The position numbers and the translations under genes were made by a program. The notes beneath the pieces are model-generated. The model saw only the letters and a program-made list of their open reading frames with translations, made no database searches and had not been told where the DNA came from. DNA of 64,000 nucleotides from an uncultured Actinomycetes bacterium. Its GTDB lineage: Bacteria; Actinomycetota; Actinomycetes; Nanopelagicales; Nanopelagicaceae. This document shows, piece after piece, positions 37,451 to 47,174 of this stretch. The stretch lies in contig CALEGP010000004.1 in NCBI GenBank assembly GCA_937876245.1, positions 16,284-80,283 on the forward strand. Direction: 5' to 3'. How positions within the stretch are numbered: position 1 is the first letter of the stretch; each line of letters starts with the position of its first letter.

Positions 37451-38494
37451 ATGTCATTTAATTCACTTTGGTTCATCCTCATTACCGTTCTTTGGGTTGG
37501 CTATTTCGTACTAGAAGGATTCGACTTTGGCGTGGGAATATTGCTAAAAGTCGTTGCAAAAAATCAAGCCGAGCGTCGTGCCGTTTTAACAACGCTTGGT
37601 CCATTGTGGGATGGAAACGAAGTCTGGTTACTCGTCGCAGGTGGAGCAACATTTGCGGCCTTTCCAGAGTGGTATGCCACGTTATTTAGCGGCTTTTACC
37701 TCCCACTATTTCTAATTCTGATTTCCTTAATTGTTCGTGGCGTTGCATTTGAATACCGCAGCAAATATGGAAAATCAGAGTGGCGTGCTAGATGGGACAA
37801 CGCGATCGTAGTTGCAAGTTTGATTCCAGCGCTTTTGTGGGGCGTTGCATTTGCAAATATTGTTCGTGGAGTTCCTCTCGAGAAAAGTTCTACAGGGGCA
37901 ATTGAATACGCGGGTGGCTTTTTCAATTTGCTAAATCCCTATGCTCTTCTTGGAGGTCTAACAACCCTTTCACTATTCGTGACTCATGGAGCTTTCTTCC
38001 TAGCTCTGAAAACCGAAGGTGATATTCGAACTCGATCAAACGCGATCGGAATCAAAATGGGACTAGTTACAGCAGCTCTTGCAGTTGCATTCCTAGGTTG
38101 GACTCTAGCTTCGCTGACATCTAAGGGCAGTGTTGTTGTTGGCTCTTTAATCGTCGTTACTGCTTGGCTTGCAGCACTCGCAGCAAATTATAAGGGCCGC
38201 GAGGGTTGGGCTTTCCTATTCTCCGCAGTAACAACGGCATTCGTAGTTATCACGCTATTCCTTGCGCTGTATCCAAATGTGATGCCAAATATCACAACTG
38301 GTGGCGTAGGGCTTGATATCTTCAATGCATCGAGCACGCAATACACTCTCAAAGTTATGACCGTCGTTGCCGTTGTTATGACACCCCTGGTCTTGATTTA
38401 CCAAGGATGGACATACTGGGTCTTCCGCAAGCGTATTAATCCGAATCAGATTGCTAATCCAGAATCTGGCGTATTGGATTCAATTCACTCGTGA
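37451..38494 (+). CDS. cydB: Cytochrome bd oxidase subunit II
   Basis: CydB pairs with CydA in the membrane. The 347-aa protein opens LWFILITVLWVGYFVLEGFDFGVG, the family signature, with GPLWDGNEVWLLVAGGATFAAFP near residue 50 and LIVRGVAFEYRSK. About eight or nine helices follow, ending KRINPNQIANPESG. It starts 21 bases after cydA. Its TGA overlaps the GTG of cydD (GTGA). Confidence 0.96.
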   Translation: MSFNSLWFILITVLWVGYFVLEGFDFGVGILLKVVAKNQAERRAVLTTLGPLWDGNEVWLLVAGGATFAAFPEWYATLFSGFYLPLFLILISLIVRGVAFEYRSKYGKSEWRARWDNAIVVASLIPALLWGVAFANIVRGVPLEKSSTGAIEYAGGFFNLLNPYALLGGLTTLSLFVTHGAFFLALKTEGDIRTRSNAIGIKMGLVTAALAVAFLGWTLASLTSKGSVVVGSLIVVTAWLAALAANYKGREGWAFLFSAVTTAFVVITLFLALYPNVMPNITTGGVGLDIFNASSTQYTLKVMTVVAVVMTPLVLIYQGWTYWVFRKRINPNQIANPESGVLDSIHS

Positions 38495-40125
38495 GACCTA
38501 TAGATCCGCGGCTGCTCCGTTTCTCACGAAGCAGCCGCGGTTTTCTATTTTCAACGATTGCACTTTCGGTCCTGAGTGCTGTGGCAACGATTGCGCAGGC
38601 TTTTTTATTGGCTCTTATAATTACCAATTTCTTTATCTCCCGCCAGAGCTTTTTCATGAATAAATTTGCCGTTATTTTATTGGGCTCCGTATTTGGGTTT
38701 CGAGCCCTAATTTCATTTGCCCTTGATCGCATATCTGCTAGGGCGAGCTCGCGGATGCGAAGTGAGTTAAGAAGCGCTGTAATGGTAAAAACCTTGGATT
38801 CTGGCGCGCAAGACGCTCAAAAGCACGGAACCGCCGGCCTGTCTGTGCTAATCACCAAAGGCATTAATGATCTCGATGGCTACTTTTCAAAATTTCTGCC
38901 GCAACTGTTTATCGCCACAATTGTTCCGATGGCCGTAGGTATAACTATCGCTTCCCAAGACTGGTGGTCTGGAGTAATTGTTCTTCTCACAATTCCCCTT
39001 ATCCCAATTTTTGGCGGTTTAATCGGGCGCTTTACGGCAAGCGCTATTGAAAAAAAGTGGCGAACTTTAGGAATTCTGAGCACCTACTTTTTGGATTTAC
39101 TGAGTGGACTTACGACACTTAAAGTTTACGGTCGGGAGAAGATTCAAAGCCAAAAACTCAGAAGCATTGGCGATACATATCGAAAAGAAACTATGGGCGT
39201 GCTTCGCATCTCATTCTTATCCGCTCTAGCTCTCGAGTTGGTGGCCACGCTCTCAGTTGCACTCCTGGCCGTCTCCATTGGTCTGCGCCTGGTAAATGGC
39301 TCTATCGGCTTACAAACTGGACTTTTCATATTAATTATTGCCCCTGAGGTTTATTGGCCTATCCGCCAGGTAGCAGGCTACTTTCATGCTGCGGCCGACG
39401 GAATGCAGGCATTTGAAAAACTTTTTGCGATTCTAGATCGAGCTGACGAACCGGTAGGTAAAGATTTTAAGACGATAAATGCAATCACCTGGAGCAAACT
39501 GCAAGTTGAATATCAAGATCGCACAAGTGTTCAGATTCCTGCCGGGCAGATTCCTAAGGGAAGTATTCATTTCTTGGTTGGGCCTTCAGGTAGCGGAAAG
39601 TCAACGCTGGCAAATATCTTGCTCGGTTTTACCAAGCCAAGTAGCGGTGAAATCTTAGTTAGCACTGAAAAAGGCGACATATCCCTCTCAGAATTAGATG
39701 CCCGAATTTTGCGCAGCCAGATTTCTTGGCTGCCACAAGAACCAAAGTTTCCAATTGGCACAGTTGCTCAAATATTACGTCACGCCAAACCAGATGCCCT
39801 GGAATTTGAACTTGTAGAAATTTTGCACAAGGTCGGTTTAGATATCGTTGATCTACCAAATGGCTTGCGCACGCCGCTTGGCACGCTAAGACAACCACTC
39901 TCGGTCGGGCAGCTACGCAAAATTGCCCTGGCGAGAGCTCTGCTAAAGGAGTGCCAGATATTGATCCTGGACGAGCCGACGGCTTCTGTGGATGATGTAA
40001 GTGAGAGCGTTATTTCAGAAATCTTGGCGCAGAAAGCAGCTTCCGGAGTACTAGTTCTATTAATCACTCATAGAGTTCAAGGAATTTCCATTGAGTCAAG
40101 AGTTACTGACATGGCACGAATCTGA
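38491..40125 (+). CDS. cydD: Thiol reductant ABC exporter subunit CydD
   Basis: CydDC exports cysteine/glutathione-type thiols and is needed to assemble cytochrome bd. The 544-aa half-transporter begins at GTG 38491 with DPRLLRFSRSSRG, a stretch conserved in CydD. Membrane helices cover about residues 15-300, and an ATPase domain has GPSGSGKST near residue 365, SWLPQEPKFPIG, the signature LSVGQLRKIALARAL (with V in place of G), LILDEPTASVDD and LLITHRV. Codons 6-17 also form a terminator-like hairpin. Its stop overlaps the cydC ATG. Confidence 0.94.
   Translation: MRPIDPRLLRFSRSSRGFLFSTIALSVLSAVATIAQAFLLALIITNFFISRQSFFMNKFAVILLGSVFGFRALISFALDRISARASSRMRSELRSAVMVKTLDSGAQDAQKHGTAGLSVLITKGINDLDGYFSKFLPQLFIATIVPMAVGITIASQDWWSGVIVLLTIPLIPIFGGLIGRFTASAIEKKWRTLGILSTYFLDLLSGLTTLKVYGREKIQSQKLRSIGDTYRKETMGVLRISFLSALALELVATLSVALLAVSIGLRLVNGSIGLQTGLFILIIAPEVYWPIRQVAGYFHAAADGMQAFEKLFAILDRADEPVGKDFKTINAITWSKLQVEYQDRTSVQIPAGQIPKGSIHFLVGPSGSGKSTLANILLGFTKPSSGEILVSTEKGDISLSELDARILRSQISWLPQEPKFPIGTVAQILRHAKPDALEFELVEILHKVGLDIVDLPNGLRTPLGTLRQPLSVGQLRKIALARALLKECQILILDEPTASVDDVSESVISEILAQKAASGVLVLLITHRVQGISIESRVTDMARI
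38506..38550 (+). terminator. Intrinsic-terminator-like hairpin inside the 5' end of cydD
   Basis: CCGCGGCTGCT (38506-38516) and AGCAGCCGCGG (38530-38540) are perfect 11-bp arms with a 13-base loop, followed at once by TTTTCTATTTT. It would end or attenuate cydAB transcripts just after the cydB stop (38494), although it lies within cydD codons. Confidence 0.72.
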
Positions 40126-41738
40126 TGAAGAGCCTACTTTCGATTTTAAAGCCGAACTGGAGAGGCCTTGCACTTGGCGGTCTTCTTGGCGGTCTCTCCC
40201 TTGGCGCCGCAGTCGGCTTGCTAGCGGCAAGTGCGTGGCTGATTTCAATGGCCGCTACCCGGCCTCCGATCCTGGTTTTACAAGTTGCTATCGTCGCCGT
40301 CAGATTCTTTGGACTCTCCCGAGGAACCCTTAAATATGCTTCGAGAATTGCCGAACACGACGCCGCGCTAAAAATTCAAAGCTCACTTCGAATCCGGATT
40401 TACGAACAAATTTCTAATTTTCTGCCAGCTAATTTCGTCAAATTAAATCGGGGAAACCTACTTTCACAAATTATCAATGACGTTGAACTTGTCCAAGACC
40501 TTTGGCTTCGAGTTATGATGCCATGGATTAACGCCCTGATCGCAGGAGTTTGCGGAATTGGAATTATTTATTTCTTGCTGCCAAGCGCTGCAAATGCAAT
40601 CTCGCTAATCTTTTTGGCTGCGATATTTTTAGTCCCACTTGCCGCATCCATTATGACTCCCCAGCATAATGAGCGCGAATCTGAAGCCCAGCTCTTCTCT
40701 CAGGTTATGCAAGTTGCTGAGAGCGCTAACGAGGCACTGGTCTTTAACTTTCAAGAAGAATTGTTACAAGATATGGAACTGGCGCAATGCAATATTGCTG
40801 CCGCCCAGGAAGTCAGTGCCAAACGCGCCGGTTATGCCAGTGCACTGCACATGATCTTCTTGGGGATTGCTTCACTGGCAGCCCTCTATTTTGCGGCAAA
40901 AGGTTTTATTGATAAAGATCTTGCCGGAGTAAATGTCGCTGTTATTGCGCTTTTGCCTCTTGTTATTTTCGAGGGAGTCGGAAATTTGCCAACTGCGTTC
41001 GCCCAGCTCTCAAAAATAGTTGAAGCCACGAAAAACCTAGACCCATATTTGGAAGCATTGACGGCTGGGGATTCGGCGAAGACCTCGATGTCTCTTGCTC
41101 AAAATGTCACCATTAAATTTCAAGATGTTAACCCAATTATTGCCGAAGCCAATTGTGCGCCGTTGACTACGACAGTAACTCCCGGTGAGACCCTAATTAT
41201 CATGGGAAAGTCAGGATCTGGAAAATCTTCGTTGCTTAATTCAATTCTTGGTTTCGCACCATTTACTGGAAGAATTGAAATCAATGGTGAAGAGCTTGGA
41301 GCAAAGCACAAGGATCTGTTCTCGGTTTTGCTTCAAGATGATTATCTATTTGCCACATCCATTCGTGAAAATTTGCTCATCGGAAAACCAGAGGCAACAG
41401 ATCGAGAACTTGATCAAATTTTGGAAGTTGTAGAACTGTCTGACTTAATTCATAAATTGCCAGATGGTATAGACACTCATGTTGGGCCATTGGGATATAA
41501 CTTTTCTGGTGGTGAAAAACAGAGGATGAAACTTGCTCGTTTATTGTTGAGAAATACCCCAGTTTTTATTTTGGACGAGCCCTTTGAATTTCTAGATGCG
41601 CGCCAGGGCGCCAGAATCGCAAATAAAGTTTCAAGAATCTTGGCCACCAAAACCCTCATTATTGTTTCTCATCTAGAGATGAGCATTCCGGGGAAAGTAA
41701 TCACTCTAATAAACGCTGGAGCCCCCCGTCAGGATTGA
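40125..41738 (+). CDS. cydC: Thiol reductant ABC exporter subunit CydC
   Basis: The partner half-transporter of CydD, 537 aa. The membrane domain starts near residue 15 with GLALGGLLGGLSLGAAVGLLAASAWLIS (in parts), a family hallmark, and has SRGTLKYASRIAEHDAALK. The ATPase domain has GKSGSGKSS near residue 362, LLQDDYLFATSIRENLL, NFSGGEKQRMKLARLLL, FILDEPFEFLD and IIVSHLE. Its last codons (GAPRQD, stop) lie antisense over the 3' end of tRNA-Thr, a 22-base overlap including the encoded CCA. Confidence 0.94.
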   Translation: MKSLLSILKPNWRGLALGGLLGGLSLGAAVGLLAASAWLISMAATRPPILVLQVAIVAVRFFGLSRGTLKYASRIAEHDAALKIQSSLRIRIYEQISNFLPANFVKLNRGNLLSQIINDVELVQDLWLRVMMPWINALIAGVCGIGIIYFLLPSAANAISLIFLAAIFLVPLAASIMTPQHNERESEAQLFSQVMQVAESANEALVFNFQEELLQDMELAQCNIAAAQEVSAKRAGYASALHMIFLGIASLAALYFAAKGFIDKDLAGVNVAVIALLPLVIFEGVGNLPTAFAQLSKIVEATKNLDPYLEALTAGDSAKTSMSLAQNVTIKFQDVNPIIAEANCAPLTTTVTPGETLIIMGKSGSGKSSLLNSILGFAPFTGRIEINGEELGAKHKDLFSVLLQDDYLFATSIRENLLIGKPEATDRELDQILEVVELSDLIHKLPDGIDTHVGPLGYNFSGGEKQRMKLARLLLRNTPVFILDEPFEFLDARQGARIANKVSRILATKTLIIVSHLEMSIPGKVITLINAGAPRQD

Positions 41739-41791
41739 ACTGACGACCTACGCATTACAAGTGCGTTGCTCTACCACTGAGCTAGGGAGGC
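41717..41791 (-). tRNA. tRNA-Thr (anticodon TGT)
   Basis: Minus-strand cloverleaf: acceptor GCCTCCC/GGGGGGC with one T-G pair, D stem GCTC/GAGC, anticodon stem ACGCA/TGCGT with loop CTTGTAA (anticodon TGT), and T stem GTCAG/CTGAC. The discriminator is T and CCA is encoded (41717-41719). It overlaps the end of cydC on the other strand. Confidence 0.94.
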
Positions 41792-41942
41792 CTATTTGCT
41801 ATCTAAACAGGGGGTAATTATGGCATGGGATTTGCTCTGAGAAAAACCAGCGTTATTTCTTTCTCTAACCCCTATCCGCACTTATCCTGCGCGGTCTATA
41901 GTCTGGACTCAATACAAGATCCAATGAGTGTGAGGTGTGCGG

Positions 41943-42962
41943 ATGGCTAGCCCTTTTGCGCGCAACCTCGCCATCGATATTGGAACGGCAAATACCGTTA
42001 TTTATCAATCAAAAAAGGGAATCGTTTTGGATCAGCCAAGCGTAGTTTGTGTTGATACCAAGACCGGAAATATTCTCTCTGTAGGTCACGAAGCAAGGGG
42101 CATGGTAGGTCGAACTCCAGAACATATTGTTTCAATCAGGCCACTAATTGATGGTGTCGTAGCTGATTTTGAAATTGCCCAAAAAATGTTACATGAATTT
42201 CTGGCCATGGTGGGAGTTCGCAAATTTGTTTCGAAGCCAATAATTGTCGTGGCCGTACCACCGCTCATAACTTCAGTTGAACACCGGGCAATTAAGGATG
42301 CAGCATATGCAGCCGGTGCTAAGAAGGTGTACATCATGGAGGAACCTATGGCTGCGGCAATCGGTGCCGGACTGCCTATTCAAGAGCCAGTTGGGTCAAT
42401 GATTGTTGATATTGGTGGTGGCACAACTGATGTCGCAGTTATTTCACTTGGTGGAGTTGTTACTTCTCGGTCAGTTCGAATCGGTGGCGATTCGATTGAT
42501 CATTCGATCGTTAATTACATCAAAAACTCTTATAACTTACTTATAGGTGAGAGAACTGCTGAAGAATTAAAGATGGCTATCGGATCAGCTATACGTTCCA
42601 GCGGTGAGAGCGCTGCCCGCATCCGTGGTCGTGATTTGGTTTCAGGGTTACCGAAAGATTTAATGGTTACCCCGCAGGAAATTCGTGATGCTATTGAGGA
42701 CCAAATATTTAAGATTATTTCCGCTATTAAGGCGACCCTGGATGAAACACCGCCGGATTTAGTCTCCGACTTGTCAAGACACGGAATGGTTTTGGCTGGT
42801 GGTGGCGCGCTTCTCAATGGATTAGCAGAGCGACTTATGAATGAGACCGGGATGCCAGTTCGTATTGCAGATGATCCGCTCTACTGTGTTGTTGCGGGTG
42901 CTGGAAGATGCGTTGAAAATATAGAACTTCTTCAACAAGTTCTGGCGGTGGAGAGCCGATAA
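41943..42962 (+). CDS. mreB: Rod-shape protein MreB (bacterial actin)
   Basis: MreB filaments guide lateral cell-wall synthesis. The 339-aa protein has the actin-fold phosphate loops DIGTANTVIY (near residue 12), VDIGGGTTDVAVISLGG (near 160) and LAGGGALLNGLAERL (near 285), with EEPMAAAIGAGLPI between. ATG 41943 follows GAGG by seven bases; GTG 41937 is too close to it. mreC and mreD are not adjacent, and neighbours are tRNA-Thr and a convergent hydrolase. The gap 41792-41942 holds a possible TATAGT -10 and this SD, nothing more. Confidence 0.92.
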   Translation: MASPFARNLAIDIGTANTVIYQSKKGIVLDQPSVVCVDTKTGNILSVGHEARGMVGRTPEHIVSIRPLIDGVVADFEIAQKMLHEFLAMVGVRKFVSKPIIVVAVPPLITSVEHRAIKDAAYAAGAKKVYIMEEPMAAAIGAGLPIQEPVGSMIVDIGGGTTDVAVISLGGVVTSRSVRIGGDSIDHSIVNYIKNSYNLLIGERTAEELKMAIGSAIRSSGESAARIRGRDLVSGLPKDLMVTPQEIRDAIEDQIFKIISAIKATLDETPPDLVSDLSRHGMVLAGGGALLNGLAERLMNETGMPVRIADDPLYCVVAGAGRCVENIELLQQVLAVESR

Positions 42963-42980
42963 ACCATAATTGGCTACTCT

Positions 42981-43757
42981 CTAACTCCAGGCAATCGGTC
43001 TTTCATATTTGGCCGATCGGCCATCTCCGGATGACTTTCCTCGAACTCTGCGCCATATCCATGGCAGAACAAATGTAATAAGCCATCTAGCATCCCCACC
43101 TTTTTTCTTGTACCAAGGTTTCTTCTCGACTGGCGGCAGGTCGATCTTCCAGCCAGCATCGAAATTTTTTCCTAGTTTCTCTAGGACTGCTTGGGCCAAT
43201 CGCCAATGCCCCTCGGAATTAAGGTGCAGGCGATCCAGGGCAAGAAATCGTTTATCTGAAAGCCATCTAGCATCATCGGCCTCCATAATTATCGCGCCAT
43301 ACTTATTAGCAACCTTGCGCACATTTACATTGAAGGCGCTAAATCGCTCGTGCCAGAGTTCGGCAGCCTTGCCCTCACTCTCAACACGGTCGATGACAGT
43401 GAAAACTATTATTGTTGCGCCACTCTGCGCTAATTCTTTTATTCCGCTCTCATATTTAGTGAAAGCAACTTCACTTTGATATTTCGGCCGAAGCACATCA
43501 TTTGCCCCAGCATGAAAGGAGACAAGGGTCGATTGATCTTTAATAATTCCTAGCGCGATTGGAATTTGTTCATTTATGACTTGGTGCAGTAACTTTCCAC
43601 GAATTGCTAAGTTCGCATATGAGAAATACGAACTCTCTGTTGCTAGGCCGTCAGCAACTCTGTCGGCCCAACCCCGATATTTTCCATCAATAATCTCATC
43701 ACACATGCCCTCGGTCATTGAATCACCAAGTGCGATGAATCGAGTGAAGGCCGCCAT
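42981..43757 (-). CDS. SGNH/GDSL-type hydrolase
   Basis: The 258-aa protein has the SGNH blocks in order: block I FIALGDSMTEGM near residue 6 (Ser nucleophile), block II glycine in FSYANLAIRGKLL, block III FHAGANDVLRP with Asn, and block V LDRLHLNSEGH with Asp and His. That suggests an esterase or lipase on small esters; the substrate is unknown. A C-terminal stretch (WLITFVLPWIWRRVRG) is hydrophobic then basic. ATG 43757 is chosen because upstream residues lack similarity; it overlaps the end of rlmB by a few bases. Confidence 0.87.
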   Translation of the reverse strand: MAAFTRFIALGDSMTEGMCDEIIDGKYRGWADRVADGLATESSYFSYANLAIRGKLLHQVINEQIPIALGIIKDQSTLVSFHAGANDVLRPKYQSEVAFTKYESGIKELAQSGATIIVFTVIDRVESEGKAAELWHERFSAFNVNVRKVANKYGAIIMEADDARWLSDKRFLALDRLHLNSEGHWRLAQAVLEKLGKNFDAGWKIDLPPVEKKPWYKKKGGDARWLITFVLPWIWRRVRGKSSGDGRSAKYERPIAWS

Positions 43758-43758
43758 A

Positions 43759-44583
43759 TTATTTTGCTCGCTTCTCCGCGATCCAATACATAACAATCGC
43801 AGTTGCTACACTCGCATTAAGTGACTCGACATCAGTATCCATTGGAATAGAAAGTATTAAGTCGCACTTCTCTTTAACAAGTCTTGATAAACCTTTTCCT
43901 TCGCTACCAACAATCAGGTAAACAGATTCGGTCGCCAGCGAGAATCCAGGCAGCGATTCATCTCCTTGCGCATCGAGTCCGACAACAAAAAATCCAGCTT
44001 TTTTTGCATCTTCAATTGATCTGACCATATTTGTTACCTGTGAAATTGGAAGCCTGGCGGCTGCTCCGGCAGATGCTTTCCATGCAGATCCAGTCATCGC
44101 AGCATTTCTGCGCTCTGGAATTACAACTCCATTTGCTCCAAATGCCGCCGCGCTTCTGACAATCGCGCCAAGATTATGTGGATCAGTAACTCCATCTAAC
44201 CCGATGATTAGACCTGGTTTGGTAACGCCCAGTAAAACTGCTTCGAATTCCTTATATTGAAAGGGTTTGATGATCAGGGCAATGCCTTGGTGATTAGTGG
44301 TTCCGGTAACGCCATCTAATTGACCGCGAGGAACTTCCTTAATTACTAAATCTTGATTTTTCGCTAAGCGCAGGGCCTCAGTCATTCGCTCATCAATTTC
44401 TACTCGCTCGGCAACAAGTAGCTCCTTGGCTGGGATTTTGGCTCGAAGTGCTTCAACAACACTGTTGCGACCAGCCACTGCGTCGCTATTAGCCCGAGTT
44501 TCTAGCCTAGATTCTGGTTTACGACTTGTCGGACGATGGGTTGGTGCTATTGCCGCTTCACGACGTTTTCTTCCTGGACGCAT
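43759..44583 (-). CDS. rlmB: 23S rRNA (guanosine2251-2'-O)-methyltransferase RlmB
   Basis: A SPOUT-class enzyme of 274 aa. A basic N-terminal tail (about residues 1-35) precedes the substrate-binding domain (VAGRNSVVEALRAKIPAKELLV). The knotted catalytic domain has GLDGVTDPHNLGAIVRSAAAFG near residue 130, VYLIVGSEGKGLSRL near residue 222 and SIPM...ESLNASVATAIVMY at the end, all SAM-binding motifs. The order rlmB-cysS-ispF/ispD-carD is conserved in actinobacteria. Confidence 0.93.
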   Translation of the reverse strand: MRPGRKRREAAIAPTHRPTSRKPESRLETRANSDAVAGRNSVVEALRAKIPAKELLVAERVEIDERMTEALRLAKNQDLVIKEVPRGQLDGVTGTTNHQGIALIIKPFQYKEFEAVLLGVTKPGLIIGLDGVTDPHNLGAIVRSAAAFGANGVVIPERRNAAMTGSAWKASAGAAARLPISQVTNMVRSIEDAKKAGFFVVGLDAQGDESLPGFSLATESVYLIVGSEGKGLSRLVKEKCDLILSIPMDTDVESLNASVATAIVMYWIAEKRAK

Positions 44584-44600
44584 TTTTTCGCTTCGATTCT

Positions 44601-45998
44601 TTAGTTGATTGTCCAGCGCGAGCCGGTTGGGCTATCTTCGATATTTATATCTAGCGCGGCAAGCGATCCACGAATCGCATCACTTGCTGCAAAATCTTTT
44701 CGAGCTCTTGCTGAATTTCTCTGCTCTAGAGCCAAGGAAATTAACCCATCGACTAGTTCTCTCTTGATACTTCCAGTCTCAACAAATACTGGGTCAAATG
44801 GATCGCAACCAAGAATTGAAAGTGCGCCTCGAACTTCGCCGGCGCTCTTTGCAAGTTGGGCCAAATCATTGGCCGTTGCCGCATTATTTCCAATTCGTAC
44901 TGCTTCCGATATATCTGCGAGTGCTTGCGGAACAGCTAAATCATTATTCATTGCAGCAGCAAATTCAGTTGAAATTATTAATTGGATCTCACTGCCAAGT
45001 AGTTCAGTAGCGCGAAGTAGAAATCCCTCGATTCGACGGAAGTTTACAGCTGATTCTTCGAGCGCTTCAAAAGAGAACTCCAGCATCGAGCGATAATGTG
45101 CGCCGCCAAGATACCAACGAAGTTCAATCCCGCGCACTTGCTTGAGGATTTCTCTGACTTGTAGCGAATTACCAAGTGATTTACTCATTTTTTCACCGGC
45201 CGTTGTTACCCAGGCATTATGCAGCCAAATATTGGCAAAGCCCCAACCCGCTGACTCTGATTGGGCCATCTCGTTTTCATGATGCGGAAAGATTAAATCC
45301 ATCCCACCGCCGTGAATATCAAAAGACTCTCCAAGGTAGGCGCGTGCCATTGCCGAACATTCCAAGTGCCAACCTGGACGCCCGTCACCCCAAGGCGTTG
45401 GCCAAGATGGATCACCTGGCTTCGCACCTTTCCAAAGTGCAAAATCTCGCGGATCGCGTTTGTAAGTTGAGTCTGCATCCTCTGCCGACTGAAGATCATC
45501 TAACTTCTGATTTGAAAGAGTTAAATAAGATTTAAGTTTTCTAACCTCGAGATAAACATCGCCATTTCCAGGTGCATATGCGCTGCCATTCGTAATCAAT
45601 AAATCCATAAGTTGAACCATCTGTGTTATGTGCCCAGTCGCCCTTGGCTCATAAGTAGGTGGCATAACATTTATTGCCGCGTAGGCCTCTGTAAAGGCCC
45701 GCTCATATTTCATGGCAACTGCCCACCAGGCAATTTTTTCGTGCACTGCTTTATGCAATATCTTGTCATCTATATCTGTAACGTTCCGAACAAAAGTAAC
45801 GTCATAACCACTCGCAGTTAGCCAACGCCGCAAAATGTCGAAATTAACACCGGATCTTACATGGCCAATATGTGGCGGTGCTTGTACGGTCGCACCGCAC
45901 AGATAGATACCAACTTTCCCCGGTTCGAGTGGGGTAAATTTTGAGACCGCGCGATCTGCGGTGTTATATAAATTTAGATCGCTATTTATTTTGGTCAT
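44601..45998 (-). CDS. cysS: Cysteine--tRNA ligase
   Basis: CysRS charges tRNA(Cys). The 465-aa class I synthetase has [19 protein letters not shown] near residue 33 (first zinc Cys and the HIGH motif). It also has [15 protein letters not shown] with another zinc Cys, [20 protein letters not shown], and [14 protein letters not shown] (KMSKS) near residue 270. The usual YTCG is LCGAT here. The gene has its own -10 just upstream, overlapping the ispDF stop. Confidence 0.95.
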   Translation of the reverse strand: MTKINSDLNLYNTADRAVSKFTPLEPGKVGIYLCGATVQAPPHIGHVRSGVNFDILRRWLTASGYDVTFVRNVTDIDDKILHKAVHEKIAWWAVAMKYERAFTEAYAAINVMPPTYEPRATGHITQMVQLMDLLITNGSAYAPGNGDVYLEVRKLKSYLTLSNQKLDDLQSAEDADSTYKRDPRDFALWKGAKPGDPSWPTPWGDGRPGWHLECSAMARAYLGESFDIHGGGMDLIFPHHENEMAQSESAGWGFANIWLHNAWVTTAGEKMSKSLGNSLQVREILKQVRGIELRWYLGGAHYRSMLEFSFEALEESAVNFRRIEGFLLRATELLGSEIQLIISTEFAAAMNNDLAVPQALADISEAVRIGNNAATANDLAQLAKSAGEVRGALSILGCDPFDPVFVETGSIKRELVDGLISLALEQRNSARARKDFAASDAIRGSLAALDINIEDSPTGSRWTIN

Positions 45999-46004
45999 CG
46001 CTAA

Positions 46005-46010
46005 ATTCTA
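46005..46010 (-). promoter_or_regulatory. -10 hexamer TAGAAT of a leaderless promoter for cysS
   Basis: Minus-strand TAGAAT includes the ispDF stop codon and ends six bases (TTAGCG) before ATG 45998. gpmA has the same hexamer. Confidence 0.58.
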
Positions 46011-47174
46011 CTTTAATAAACTTTCACTTCGAATAATCAACGCTGTAGCTATTGCACCAATCCCTTTTCCTTCGCCTGTTAGGCCAAGTCCATCGGTCGT
46101 GGTTGCAGAAACCGAGACTTTAGCCCCGCCGAGAGCCTGCGATATCTTCGCGATAGCTGCCAATCTATGCGGGCCGATTTTTGGGCGATTGCCAATGATT
46201 TGAACCGAGATATTTTGGATTGCAAATCCAGCGCTGGTTATTAGTTTTAGAGTCTCAGACAAAAGTCGCGCCCCAGAAGCTCCGGCATACTCTGGCTTTG
46301 CACTTCCAAAGTTCGAGCCGAGATCGCCAAGATTTGCCGCTGCAAAAAGTGCATCGCAAATAGCATGCGCTGCAACATCACCATCGGAATGTCCATCGAC
46401 GCCAATTTCATTTTCCCAACGCAATCCAGCAAGCCACAGTTCGCGCTTTGGGTCACTAGAAAATGCATGGGCATCAATTCCAACACCAGTTCGAATATCG
46501 GCTGCAACTGCTGGTACTAAATATTTCAAAGCGGATGCTAAATCCTCAGGATTTGTGATTTTTAGCGCCCGATCTTCACCTGTAATTAATTTAACTTTGC
46601 CACGCATCGCTTCTACTAACGAACCATCATCGGTTGCTTCAATATTTTGGGTGTGGGCTTTGGTCAAAGTCTCGCGGGCGAAACCTTGTGGAGTCTGCAC
46701 AGCTCGCAATCTTTCGCGGTTTGGCGTTAGAACAACATAATTGGAGGCATCCACCTCTTTTATTGTGTCTGCAACGCTCAACGCTGGGATAACTGCGACT
46801 TCGCCAGTTAGGAGCGCCGCAATAACTTGCTCTCCAAGTTCGGTTGATGCGAGTGGTCTTGCGGCATCATGCACCAAAATATATTCAACTTCTGGGTCAA
46901 TACTCTCCAGGGCAATTTTTACGCTCTTTGTTCGGGTGGAACCACCAGTCACAACTGTCACGGCATCACCTAAGAGATTTTTAAATTGATCTTCGAATCC
47001 AGCGGGAGCGGCAACGATTATCTGAGCAGCAAGTGAGCCGAGATTTAAAATAGCATGTTCGATAAGGGTTCGACCATTTAATTGGACGAGCGCCTTAGGG
47101 ATCGGTGCGCCAAATCTTTCGCCGCTGCCAGCAGCGGGGATGATCAGTGCGACTTTAGGAAGCAAGGACCTCAT
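46008..47174 (-). CDS. ispDF: Bifunctional IspD-IspF: MEP cytidylyltransferase / MEcPP synthase
   Basis: The 388-aa fusion covers two MEP-pathway steps. The N-terminal IspD domain (residues 1-225) has [28 protein letters not shown] and [10 protein letters not shown]. The C-terminal IspF domain (from about 230) has [30 protein letters not shown] with zinc ligands, DLGSNF and [20 protein letters not shown]. The genes are separate in mycobacteria, so this is a lineage fusion. ATG 47174 overlaps the carD end by 20 bases; TTG at 47165 is an alternative start. Confidence 0.93.
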   Translation of the reverse strand: MRSLLPKVALIIPAAGSGERFGAPIPKALVQLNGRTLIEHAILNLGSLAAQIIVAAPAGFEDQFKNLLGDAVTVVTGGSTRTKSVKIALESIDPEVEYILVHDAARPLASTELGEQVIAALLTGEVAVIPALSVADTIKEVDASNYVVLTPNRERLRAVQTPQGFARETLTKAHTQNIEATDDGSLVEAMRGKVKLITGEDRALKITNPEDLASALKYLVPAVAADIRTGVGIDAHAFSSDPKRELWLAGLRWENEIGVDGHSDGDVAAHAICDALFAAANLGDLGSNFGSAKPEYAGASGARLLSETLKLITSAGFAIQNISVQIIGNRPKIGPHRLAAIAKISQALGGAKVSVSATTTDGLGLTGEGKGIGAIATALIIRSESLLK

